From Mycolicibacterium psychrotolerans (GTDB lineage Bacteria; Actinomycetota; Actinomycetes; Mycobacteriales; Mycobacteriaceae): a DNA stretch of 64,000 nucleotides. The stretch's first letter is position 1; each line of letters starts with the position of its first letter. Where the stretch lies: NCBI RefSeq assembly GCF_010729305.1, contig NZ_AP022574.1, forward strand, positions 5,208,001 to 5,272,000. Reading direction: 5' to 3'. The translations under genes were made by a program, and so were the position numbers. Below the pieces are notes generated by a model. That model saw only the letters and a program-made list of their open reading frames with translations, did not search any database and was not told the origin of the DNA. Shown here in pieces: positions 37,200-44,089 of the stretch.

Positions 37200-38255
37200 T
37201 CAGAGCGCGATATCGACGTCACCGACCGGGGCGGACACGCAGATCTGCACGTCCTCCTCCTCGGGTGACGACACCGCGCCTGTGACGACGTTGCGCACCA
37301 CGCCGCTGGTCTTGCGTCGCGTGCAGGAGAAGCAGATGCCCATGCGGCAGCCGCTCTCGGGAGTCAGGCCAGCGTCCTCGGCCTGGTTGAGCAGCGGCCG
37401 GCCGTCGTCGGTGACGGCCACCCCGCTGTCGCTGAACGTGACCTGCCCGCCGGAGGACTCGCCGTCGAAGACCGGCGGCACGAAGCTCTCGTACTCGGCG
37501 GCGGGGAACAACTCGCGGACCGCGTCCACCAGCGCAGGCGGCCCGCAGACGTAGACCGCCTCGGGATCCGCGATCGGCAGGTGGTCGGTGGCGAACCGGC
37601 CGGACAGCTCCGATCCGGTCGTCTCGCGCGTGTAACCATGGCGGACAGTCACATTCGGCATGGTCGAGGCGATCTCGGCGAGTTCGCCTCGATAGCAGGC
37701 CTCCTGAGCCGATCGCGCGTAGTGCACGAACGCGACCTCCCCTCGATGGCCGCGTGCGCGCAGCGTCCGCAGCATGGACATCACCGGCGTGATGCCGCTG
37801 CCGCCGGAGACGAGCAGAATCCGCTCCGGCAGTCGCTGCGGGAGGGTGAACTCCCCGGCCACCGAATCCAGGCCGACGATCATGCCGGGCCGGGCATGGT
37901 CGAAGAGATAGGTGGAGACCAGTCCGCCGTCGTGGCGGCCGACAGTCAACTCGATGTGTCGGTCGGTCTCGGCGTTGGCCGGCGAGTAGGGCCGCGTTCG
38001 GCGGCGACCGTCGATCTCTACCGAGAGGTTGATGTGCTGGCCGGCCCGGAACCCGGAGAACGCACGGTTGGGTGCGAGGGTCAACGTCACGCTGCGCGGC
38101 GTGGTGCGGCGCACCGCGAGGACCCGGGCGCGGGCCTGACCGCGCGTCCAGGTCGGGTCGACCAGTTCGGTGTAGCGGTCGACGCCGTGCGGACCCGTGA
38201 GCAGATCCAGCAGCCCCGACCGTCGCACCCGCGTGGTCAACGTTTCAGTGAACAT
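37200..38255 (-). CDS. ferredoxin-NADPH reductase-type electron transfer protein for the desaturase
   Basis: 351 residues. FAD-binding beta barrel (RAGQHINLSVEIDG, RTRPYSPAN), NAD(P)-binding domain (ILLVSGGSGITPVMSMLRTL, VYVCGPPALVD) and a C-terminal plant-type 2Fe-2S domain (ESGCRMGICFSCT with a later Cys in VQICV). It passes electrons from NADPH to the desaturase 43 bp downstream. The ATG at 38255 opens the operon facing a divergent TetR gene; the start lies in a near-palindrome GTGAACATATGTACAC. Confidence 0.92.
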   Translation of the reverse strand: MFTETLTTRVRRSGLLDLLTGPHGVDRYTELVDPTWTRGQARARVLAVRRTTPRSVTLTLAPNRAFSGFRAGQHINLSVEIDGRRRTRPYSPANAETDRHIELTVGRHDGGLVSTYLFDHARPGMIVGLDSVAGEFTLPQRLPERILLVSGGSGITPVMSMLRTLRARGHRGEVAFVHYARSAQEACYRGELAEIASTMPNVTVRHGYTRETTGSELSGRFATDHLPIADPEAVYVCGPPALVDAVRELFPAAEYESFVPPVFDGESSGGQVTFSDSGVAVTDDGRPLLNQAEDAGLTPESGCRMGICFSCTRRKTSGVVRNVVTGAVSSPEEEDVQICVSAPVGDVDIAL

Positions 38256-38303
38256 ATGTACACCATTCGACAATCGACCGTCCGGTGTCAATGGATGTGT
38301 GCA

Positions 38304-38325
38304 GGTTGTGGTATGTTTCACAACC
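38304..38325. promoter_or_regulatory. operator-like inverted repeat between TetR and desaturase operon
   Basis: GGTTGTG and CACAACC form perfect 7-bp arms around an 8-bp spacer that contains TATGTT (38312-38317), a likely -10 whose start point would fall at the TetR GTG (38327). Occupancy by TetR would block its own promoter and, 50 bp away, the desaturase operon. Confidence 0.55.
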
Positions 38326-38326
38326 A

Positions 38327-39031
38327 GTGAACAGTCGTACGCCCAGATCACACTCGGATCGTCCGGGGAGGTCGAGCAGGTCGCGCGATTCGTCCCGGAC
38401 CAGGGACAGCGACAGATCCGGCCTGACCCGCGAGCAGCGCAAGGAAGCCACCCGCCGCGCAATCGTCGACGCGGCGCTGCACCTGCTCGCCGAGCGCAGC
38501 TTCAGCGCCCTGAGCCTGCGCGAGGTGACCCGCGAGGCCGGGATCGTGCCCGCCGCGTTCTACCGCCACTTCGAGTCGATGGAAGCACTCGGCCTTGTGC
38601 TCATCGACGAGTCGTTCCGCAGCCTGCGCGACATGCTGCGCGGCGCGCGCGCCGGCAAGTTCGATCCGAACCGGGTGATCGAGTCGTCGGTCGACATCCT
38701 CATCGACGGCGTGCAGGAACGCCGCGAGCACTGGTTGTTCATCGGCCGGGAACGCAACAGCGGCGTCATGGTGCTGCGCTACGCGATCCGCACCGAGATC
38801 CGGCTGATCACCTCCGAACTCGCCATCGACCTCGCCCGCTTGCCCGGGCTGAACACCTGGAGCGGTGAGGACCTCAACATCCTGGCCAGCGTGTTCGTCA
38901 ACTCGATGATCGTCATCGCCGAGTCGCTCGAGGACACCACCGACCCGGCGACCGTCGACGAGATCCGTCGCATCGCCATCAAACAGCTGCGGATGATCAC
39001 CATCGGAGTGGCCGACTGGCGCAGCAGCTAG
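38327..39031 (+). CDS. TetR family regulator, probable desaturase repressor
   Basis: 234 residues from a GTG placed 1 bp after the operator-like repeat, probably leaderless. After a basic Ser/Arg-rich N-terminus comes a typical TetR helix-turn-helix (RRAIVDAALHLLAERSFSAL, LREVTREAGIVPAAFYRHFE). It is divergent from the reductase-desaturase pair, the same layout as DesT-like lipid-responsive repressors, so an acyl-CoA-sensing role is inferred. Confidence 0.88.
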   Translation: MNSRTPRSHSDRPGRSSRSRDSSRTRDSDRSGLTREQRKEATRRAIVDAALHLLAERSFSALSLREVTREAGIVPAAFYRHFESMEALGLVLIDESFRSLRDMLRGARAGKFDPNRVIESSVDILIDGVQERREHWLFIGRERNSGVMVLRYAIRTEIRLITSELAIDLARLPGLNTWSGEDLNILASVFVNSMIVIAESLEDTTDPATVDEIRRIAIKQLRMITIGVADWRSS

Positions 39032-39041
39032 CGTGACGGGC

Positions 39042-39821
39042 ATGGCGGCTGTTCTGGAAGTGACACACCCCCTGCCCGAGATCGCGGTGCTGACCCTCAA
39101 CCGGCCCGACAAACTCAACGCACTGTCCTACAAGCTCGTCGAAGCGCTGCACGCCGAACTCGACGCCCTTGCAGCCGACAACGCGTGCCGGGTGGTGGTG
39201 CTGACCGGTGCCGGTCGCGGCTTCTGCTCCGGCCTGGATCTGGGCGCCCCCAGTCCCGACGAGGCAGGCGGCGGCACCGAGTTCCCCCGCTCGGGCATGC
39301 GCTGGCAGGAACGCATCGCCGACCTCACCGCGAAGATCCACCGGTTACGCCAACCGGTGATCGCGGCCGTCAACGGCGTGGCCTACGGCGGCGGGCTGGG
39401 CATCGCCGCGGCCTGCGACATCCGCATAGCGAGCCCGTCGGCACGGTTCTGCACCCAGTTCATCAAGCTCGGGCTGGGCGGCTGCGACATCGGTGTCAGC
39501 TACACACTGCCCCGGATCATCGGCGCCGGACCGGCGTTCGACTTGATCCTCACCGCCCGCGCCGTCGACGCCGACGAGGCGCTGCGCCTCGGGCTGGTGT
39601 CCCGGATCGCCGACTCCCCCACCGACGAGGCGCTGGCAATTGCCGAGACACTTTGCGGCTACGGCAAATTCGGCGTCGAGTCGACCAAGCAGGTGCTGTG
39701 GGCCAACCTCGACGCGGGCAGCCTCGAGGCGGCGCTGCACCTGGAGAACCGCAGCCAGATCCTGGCGTCGACGAGCGGCGAGATGCGCGAGGCGGCTGCG
39801 AAAGTGCTGCGCAAATCCTGA
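39042..39821 (+). CDS. enoyl-CoA hydratase/isomerase family protein lacking the hydratase Glu pair
   Basis: 259 residues, crotonase fold: LNRPDKLNALSYKLVEAL, GAGRGFCSGLDLG and NGVAYGGGLGIAAACDIRIA. The two Glu residues of hydratases are replaced: the site after GGG reads L-G, and the PE segment reads F-I-K. An Asp in GGCDIG occupies the position of the dienoyl-CoA isomerase Asp, so an isomerase or other activity is more likely than hydration. The GTG at 39033 is an alternative start. Same strand, just after the TetR gene; repeat copy 4 follows its stop at once. Confidence 0.85.
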   Translation: MAAVLEVTHPLPEIAVLTLNRPDKLNALSYKLVEALHAELDALAADNACRVVVLTGAGRGFCSGLDLGAPSPDEAGGGTEFPRSGMRWQERIADLTAKIHRLRQPVIAAVNGVAYGGGLGIAAACDIRIASPSARFCTQFIKLGLGGCDIGVSYTLPRIIGAGPAFDLILTARAVDADEALRLGLVSRIADSPTDEALAIAETLCGYGKFGVESTKQVLWANLDAGSLEAALHLENRSQILASTSGEMREAAAKVLRKS

Positions 39822-39884
39822 CGCCGAGATTGCATCCTGCGCGGGAAATCCGAGGAGAAGTCCGCGTGGAATACAGTTTCGGCG
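39822..39884 (+). repeat. palindromic repeat family 2, copy 4 (63 bp)
   Basis: Left arm CGCCGAGATTGCATCCTGCG (diverged), right arm CGCGTGGAATACAGTTTCGG (conserved). It starts on the base after the crotonase stop and lies between two convergent genes. Confidence 0.85.
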
Positions 39885-39899
39885 GGAATCGGGGACGGG

Positions 39900-40670
39900 C
39901 TAGCGCGGGGTGCCGCCTCCGTCGACCATGATCACCTGGCCCGTCATGTAGCTGCCAGCGTCCGACGTCAAAAGCAATGCCGCGCCGACCATTTCGTCGG
40001 CCGTGGCGAGTCGGCGCATCAGCGTCCCGCTGACCATCCCGTCGATCGCCTCCTGCGGGTTCTTGCGCATCATGTCGGTGTCGACGGGTCCCGGCGCCAG
40101 CGCGTTGACGCGGATGCCGTCGTGCACCAGCTCGGCGGCCATCGACCGGGTGAACGACATCATCGCCGCCTTCATCGACGCGTAGATCGCCAACATCGGC
40201 GCGAAGATGAACGCCCCGATCGACACCATGTTCAGGATTGCGGCGTGCTCGCTCACCTTCAGATGCGGCAGCGCGGCCTGCACCAGGAACACCGGGCCAC
40301 GCAGATTCACGTCGAACGACTTCGTCAGCCCGTCGACCGTCATCTGCTCCAGCGGCTGCGCCAGCGGGTTCGCGGCGTTGTTGACCAGCACGTCCAGCCC
40401 GCCGAACTCGGCGACCGTGCGGTCGACCAGCGCGCCGAGATCGTCGACCTCACCGAGATGGGTGGGGATCCCGATCGCCTCCCCGCCGAGTTCCCGCAGA
40501 TGGGCCGCAGCGCGCTCGCACGCGTCGGCCTTGCGGCTGGCCACGGCCACCCGGGCGCCGGCCAGTACGTAGCCCTCCGCCAGGGCGAGCCCGATGCCGC
40601 GGGTGCCGCCGGTGACGATCACCGTGCGGCCGGTCATGTCGAACAGCCGGTCGAACGAGGAGCGATCCAC
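39900..40670 (-). CDS. short-chain dehydrogenase/reductase (FabG-like)
   Basis: About 256 residues. Rossmann motif TVIVTGGTRGIGLALAEG, VLVNNAANPL, the catalytic Ser in NMVSIGA and Tyr-x3-Lys in AIYASMKAAMM. Likely a 3-oxoacyl or hydroxyacyl dehydrogenase by resemblance. The GTG at 40670 overlaps the stop of the upstream secreted-protein gene (TAGTG); a GTG at 40679 is the alternative, three codons longer. Confidence 0.9.
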   Translation of the reverse strand: MDRSSFDRLFDMTGRTVIVTGGTRGIGLALAEGYVLAGARVAVASRKADACERAAAHLRELGGEAIGIPTHLGEVDDLGALVDRTVAEFGGLDVLVNNAANPLAQPLEQMTVDGLTKSFDVNLRGPVFLVQAALPHLKVSEHAAILNMVSIGAFIFAPMLAIYASMKAAMMSFTRSMAAELVHDGIRVNALAPGPVDTDMMRKNPQEAIDGMVSGTLMRRLATADEMVGAALLLTSDAGSYMTGQVIMVDGGGTPR

Positions 40671-41020
40671 TACACGCACCCGCTGACGCTGATCCGCCGC
40701 CCGACGTCGGCGCAGACGGCGACGTTCGGCGCATAGGCCACGGGCGGCGGCGGTGGTGGCGGAGGCGGAGGAGGCGGTGGCGGTGGCGGTGGCGCGTCAG
40801 AAGGCGGCGGCGCCCCGGGCGGCGGTGGTGGCGGAGGCGGCGGTGGCGGCGGCGGGTATTCCAGCACGTCGTTGAGTTCGTACAGCGGATCGGAGCAGCC
40901 GGTGACGTCGACGTGCACGCCGCCGACTGATCCGCAGATGGCTTGCGCGGAGGGCGCCGGCACGAGCGCGGAGCCCGCACCCATGATCACTGCAGTCGCG
41001 ACGAGCCAGGTGATGCGCAC
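40670..41020 (-). CDS. small secreted proline-rich protein with duplicated Cys motif
   Basis: 116 residues from a GTG with a GAAGGAG site. Signal peptide (RITWLVATAVIMGAGSALV ... SAQA), then ICGSVGGVHVDVTGCS, a segment YELNDVLEYP, two long polyproline runs interrupted by GAPPPSDA, and a C-terminal VCADVGRRISVSGCV. The two ends share the pattern [IV]-C-[GA]-x-V-G-x3-[DS]-V-[TS]-G-C, so the ends are internal repeats flanking a polyproline spacer. Function unknown; probably exported and wall-spanning. A longer upstream reading frame is not supported by a ribosome site. Confidence 0.75.
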   Translation of the reverse strand: MRITWLVATAVIMGAGSALVPAPSAQAICGSVGGVHVDVTGCSDPLYELNDVLEYPPPPPPPPPPPPPGAPPPSDAPPPPPPPPPPPPPPPPPVAYAPNVAVCADVGRRISVSGCV

Positions 41021-41387
41021 GCATACTCCTTCTCCCCCGCGGCGGACCCGCGGACACGCGTCGATTGTGGCAGCCGGCGCATCGTCTGCGCGGCTGAACA
41101 CGCCCGGCGGGAAGAGACGGTAGCGGCGACGACCCACGTGCGGTGATTTGCCAGCGCACTGCGCTCGCGCATCGGCGCTCGGCGTCTGCACAGTACACGG
41201 GTATTGCGTCAGGGTCGGCGCCAGTAGGGCCGGAGTAGCGGTTGGACGGGCCGCCCGAGCAAAGGTCGATCTTCCGACATTTTTGACAGAATCCCTCGTG
41301 AGGAACTGTTTGATGACATCAACGATTCACGCAGCGAACTCCCTGACGATGTCGTACATTTCGGGGGTGCGCAGCGTTCCCGCGCAC
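41021..41387. other. intergenic region without a recognised gene
   Basis: About 370 bp between the secreted-protein gene and a 64-bp palindrome. Short open frames on both strands show no family motif or good ribosome site. It contains the promoter side of the leftward secreted-protein/SDR pair. Confidence 0.5.
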
Positions 41388-41451
41388 AGTGTGCGTTCAG
41401 ATCGCAATCGCGCGTCGCAGTCCGAGGGGAGTTGCGATCTGAGCGCACACT
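41388..41451. repeat. 64-bp palindrome with 20-bp arms
   Basis: AGTGTGCGTTCAGATCGCAA (41388-41407) pairs with 41432-41451 with one mismatch, around a 24-bp loop. Its length equals that of repeat family 1 but the sequence is unrelated. Before the IS insertion it lay directly after the stop codon of the pseudouridine synthase gene, so it could be its 3'-end hairpin. Confidence 0.75.
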
Positions 41452-41453
41452 AG

Positions 41454-43225
41454 GAGTCTGCTGAATTAATCCCGCGTGCCGGGGTGGGTTGTACTGGGGT
41501 TTTGGGGACAATTGGTGGGTGCAGGGTCGTTCTGATGATCAGCGTGAGTTGTTGGATGCCGAATCAGTAGCGGGGCATCTTCTGAAGTCCGACAGTGTGT
41601 TTGCGTTCCTGGCCACGCATCGGTCGGAGTTGTTTCCCGAGGAGATGTTCGCCGATCTGTTTCCCTCGCGCCGTGGCCGGCCGAGTGTTCCTGCTGAAGT
41701 GATGGCCAGTGTGATCACCTTGCAGGCCCTGCATGGCTTGTCCGATAACGAGACCGTGGACGCGGTGACCTTCGATCTGCGGTGGAAGGCGGCCTGCGGG
41801 CTGCCGATCACCGAGGCTGCGTTCCATTCGACGACGTTGACGTATTGGCGGCGGCGGCTGGCGGGTTCGCAGCGCCCGAACCGGATCTTCGAGGCGGTCA
41901 GGGCGGTGGTCGCAGCGACTGGGGTGTTGGCAGGACGGACGCGGCGGGCGTTAGATTCCACGGTCCTCGACGATGCGGTCGCCACGCAGGACACCGTGAC
42001 ACAGTTGATCGCCGCGATCCGGCGGGTCCGCCGGGAGGTCGGCGGTGCGGTCGAGGTCGTCGAGGTTCATTGCACCGCTCACGACTACGACGATGCGGGA
42101 AAGCCGGCGATCGCGTGGGATGACAAGACCGCTCGCGAGCTGCTGGTCGACGGACTGGTCGGGGATGCGCACCGGCTGCTCGGGCATCTGCCCGAGCAAA
42201 ATCTCGGGCCCCGCGCAGCGGAGGCGGTCGCGTTGTTGGCGCTGCTCAGCGGCCAGGATGTCGAACCCGTCGAGGGCTCTGACGGCACCGACGGGCAGTG
42301 GCGCATCGCTCGGCAGGTGGCCTCGGATCGAGTGATCTCCACCGTCGACCCCGAAAGTCGCCACGTGCACAAGTCGGTGCACCGTCGCCAGGACGGGTTC
42401 AAGGCCCACATCGCCGTGGAACCCGAGACCGGAATCATCACCGATTGCGCGTTGCGCCGCGCCAACGGAACCGCCGATAGTGAGGCCACCGTCGCAGCGG
42501 ATCTGCTCGAAGCCGAAAGCGGCCCGGTCGCGGTCCTGGCCGATTCGGCATACGGATCCGGGCAGTTCCGCGCTCATCTGGTCGAGCGCGGCTACCGCGA
42601 CGTGGTCAAGCCCGCGCCGGTGCGTCCAGCGGTTCCCGGTGGGTTCACCGTCGACGACTTCACCGTCGATCACGCGCGAGCACAGGTGACCTGCCCGGCG
42701 GGTGTGACCCGTTCCCTCACAGCGGCCGGCAATGCGGTGTTCGGTATCGCGTGCGCCGACTGTGTTCTGCGGGCCCGCTGCACCGCCGCGATCGACGGCA
42801 AGACACTGAAGGTGCGACCGCACGACGCGCTGCAACGACAAGCCCGCCGCCGAGCCCGGGATCCATTGTGGATCAACGAGTATCGACAACATCGCCCCAT
42901 GGTGGAGCGTTCGATCGCGTGGCTGACTCGAGGCAACCGCAAAGTCCGATACCGTGGCGTGGCGAAAAACGATCACTGGCTGCACCATCGCAGCGCCGCG
43001 TTGAATCTGTGCCGCCTGCTCACCATGGGCCTGACCCACACCGGCACCGCCTGGGCGCTGGCCTGAGGCCGACACAAACCAGAGGCTTGCCCTCACCCGC
43101 GACCGATGCCACGCGCAAGACGGCGGGGTGACCCTCGACCTGTCGACCTCCGGGTCTGACTTAACCCACGCGCCGCAGAGCGCTTTGAGACACCCCGCCC
43201 CACAAGCCACTAATTCAGCAGATTC
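41454..43225 (+). mobile_element. IS1182-family insertion sequence, apparently intact
   Basis: Terminal inverted repeats GAGTCTGCTGAATTA (left) and TAATTCAGCAGATTC (right) differ at one base. The 4-bp palindrome CTAG occurs on both sides (41450-41453 and 43226-43229) as a target duplication. One full transposase gene lies inside. The right CTAG contains the TAG stop of the neighbouring pseudouridine synthase gene, so the insertion left that gene intact. Confidence 0.85.
41519..43066 (+). CDS. IS1182-family DDE transposase
   Basis: 515 residues. N-terminal region QRELLDAESVAGHLL and FPSRRGRPSVPAEVMASVIT, then LQALHGLSDNETVDAVTFDL, a DDE core (LDSTVLDDAV; VLADSAYGSGQF; a Glu in MVERSIAWL) and a Cys cluster CADCVLRARC, all typical of IS1182 transposases. 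The GTG at 41519 fits the usual N-terminus; a TTG at 41489 is possible. No frameshift was seen, so the element may be active. Confidence 0.93.
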   Translation: MQGRSDDQRELLDAESVAGHLLKSDSVFAFLATHRSELFPEEMFADLFPSRRGRPSVPAEVMASVITLQALHGLSDNETVDAVTFDLRWKAACGLPITEAAFHSTTLTYWRRRLAGSQRPNRIFEAVRAVVAATGVLAGRTRRALDSTVLDDAVATQDTVTQLIAAIRRVRREVGGAVEVVEVHCTAHDYDDAGKPAIAWDDKTARELLVDGLVGDAHRLLGHLPEQNLGPRAAEAVALLALLSGQDVEPVEGSDGTDGQWRIARQVASDRVISTVDPESRHVHKSVHRRQDGFKAHIAVEPETGIITDCALRRANGTADSEATVAADLLEAESGPVAVLADSAYGSGQFRAHLVERGYRDVVKPAPVRPAVPGGFTVDDFTVDHARAQVTCPAGVTRSLTAAGNAVFGIACADCVLRARCTAAIDGKTLKVRPHDALQRQARRRARDPLWINEYRQHRPMVERSIAWLTRGNRKVRYRGVAKNDHWLHHRSAALNLCRLLTMGLTHTGTAWALA

Positions 43226-44089
43226 CTAGGGACCGGCCAGGGTGCGCCTGCTCGTGAACCGACGCGCGTCGCCCGTCAGCGGGTCGTCGAATTCCAGGCT
43301 GTGGGCGAGCAGCTGCAGCGGCCTGGAGAAGTCGTCGGGGGCCACGTCGACAACTTCCGGATACAGCGGATCACCGGTGATCGGGATCCCGAGCGAGGCC
43401 ATGTGCACACGTAGCTGATGGGTGCGACCGGTCCGCGGTGTCAGCCGGTACAGCGGGTCGCAGCGCTCGATGACCGTCTCCGCATTCGGCTCGCCGGGCT
43501 CCTCGACCGCTTGCAGGCAGCCGCGCCGCTTGACGATGCGGCTGCGCACCGTCATCGGGAAGGTGTGGCCGGCGTCGACGGGCGCGTGCGCCAGATAGGT
43601 CTTGGTCACCCGCCCCCGCGCGAACAGAGTCTGATAGGCGCCGCGCACCTCGCGGCGGGCGGTGAACACCAGCACGCCCGCAGTCAGCCGATCCAGCCGG
43701 TGCGCCGGGCTCAGCTCCGGCAGCTCGAGCGAGCGGCGCAACCGCACCAGCGCCGTCTGCGCGACGTGGCCACCGCGGGGCATCGTCGCCAGGAAGTGCG
43801 GCTTGTCGACGACGACGAGGTTCTCGTCGCGGTACAGGATCGGCACGTCGAACGGGACGGGCACCTCGTCGGGAAGGTCCCGGTAAAGGTAGACGTGCGA
43901 ATCGGGCGGGAGAACCGTCGACGCCGTCACCACCGCGCCGTCGGCGCAAACCACTTCTCCCGCAAACACTTTCGCAGCGGCCTGCTCGCCGAACCGGTCG
44001 GCCAGCTCGACGAGCACCGCCCCGCCCCGCAGCCGCACCCGCGCCGGCCCGAGCCCGTCGCGCACGGGAAGCGGTGCGGGACCCCTCAA
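43226..44089 (-). CDS. RluA-type RNA pseudouridine synthase
   Basis: About 287 residues. The catalytic Asp is in the HRLDRLTAGVLVF motif, with ILYRDENLVVVDKPHFLATM before it and TGRTHQLRVHMASLGIPITG after it. Corresponds to Rv3300c. The TTG at 44089 overlaps the glpD2 stop (TTGA) and keeps the conserved PAPLPVRDGLGPARVRL start; a GTG at 44065 is the alternative. The stop codon lies within the CTAG target site of the adjacent IS1182 element. phoY1, which separates these genes in M. tuberculosis, is absent here. Confidence 0.88.
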   Translation of the reverse strand: MRGPAPLPVRDGLGPARVRLRGGAVLVELADRFGEQAAAKVFAGEVVCADGAVVTASTVLPPDSHVYLYRDLPDEVPVPFDVPILYRDENLVVVDKPHFLATMPRGGHVAQTALVRLRRSLELPELSPAHRLDRLTAGVLVFTARREVRGAYQTLFARGRVTKTYLAHAPVDAGHTFPMTVRSRIVKRRGCLQAVEEPGEPNAETVIERCDPLYRLTPRTGRTHQLRVHMASLGIPITGDPLYPEVVDVAPDDFSRPLQLLAHSLEFDDPLTGDARRFTSRRTLAGP

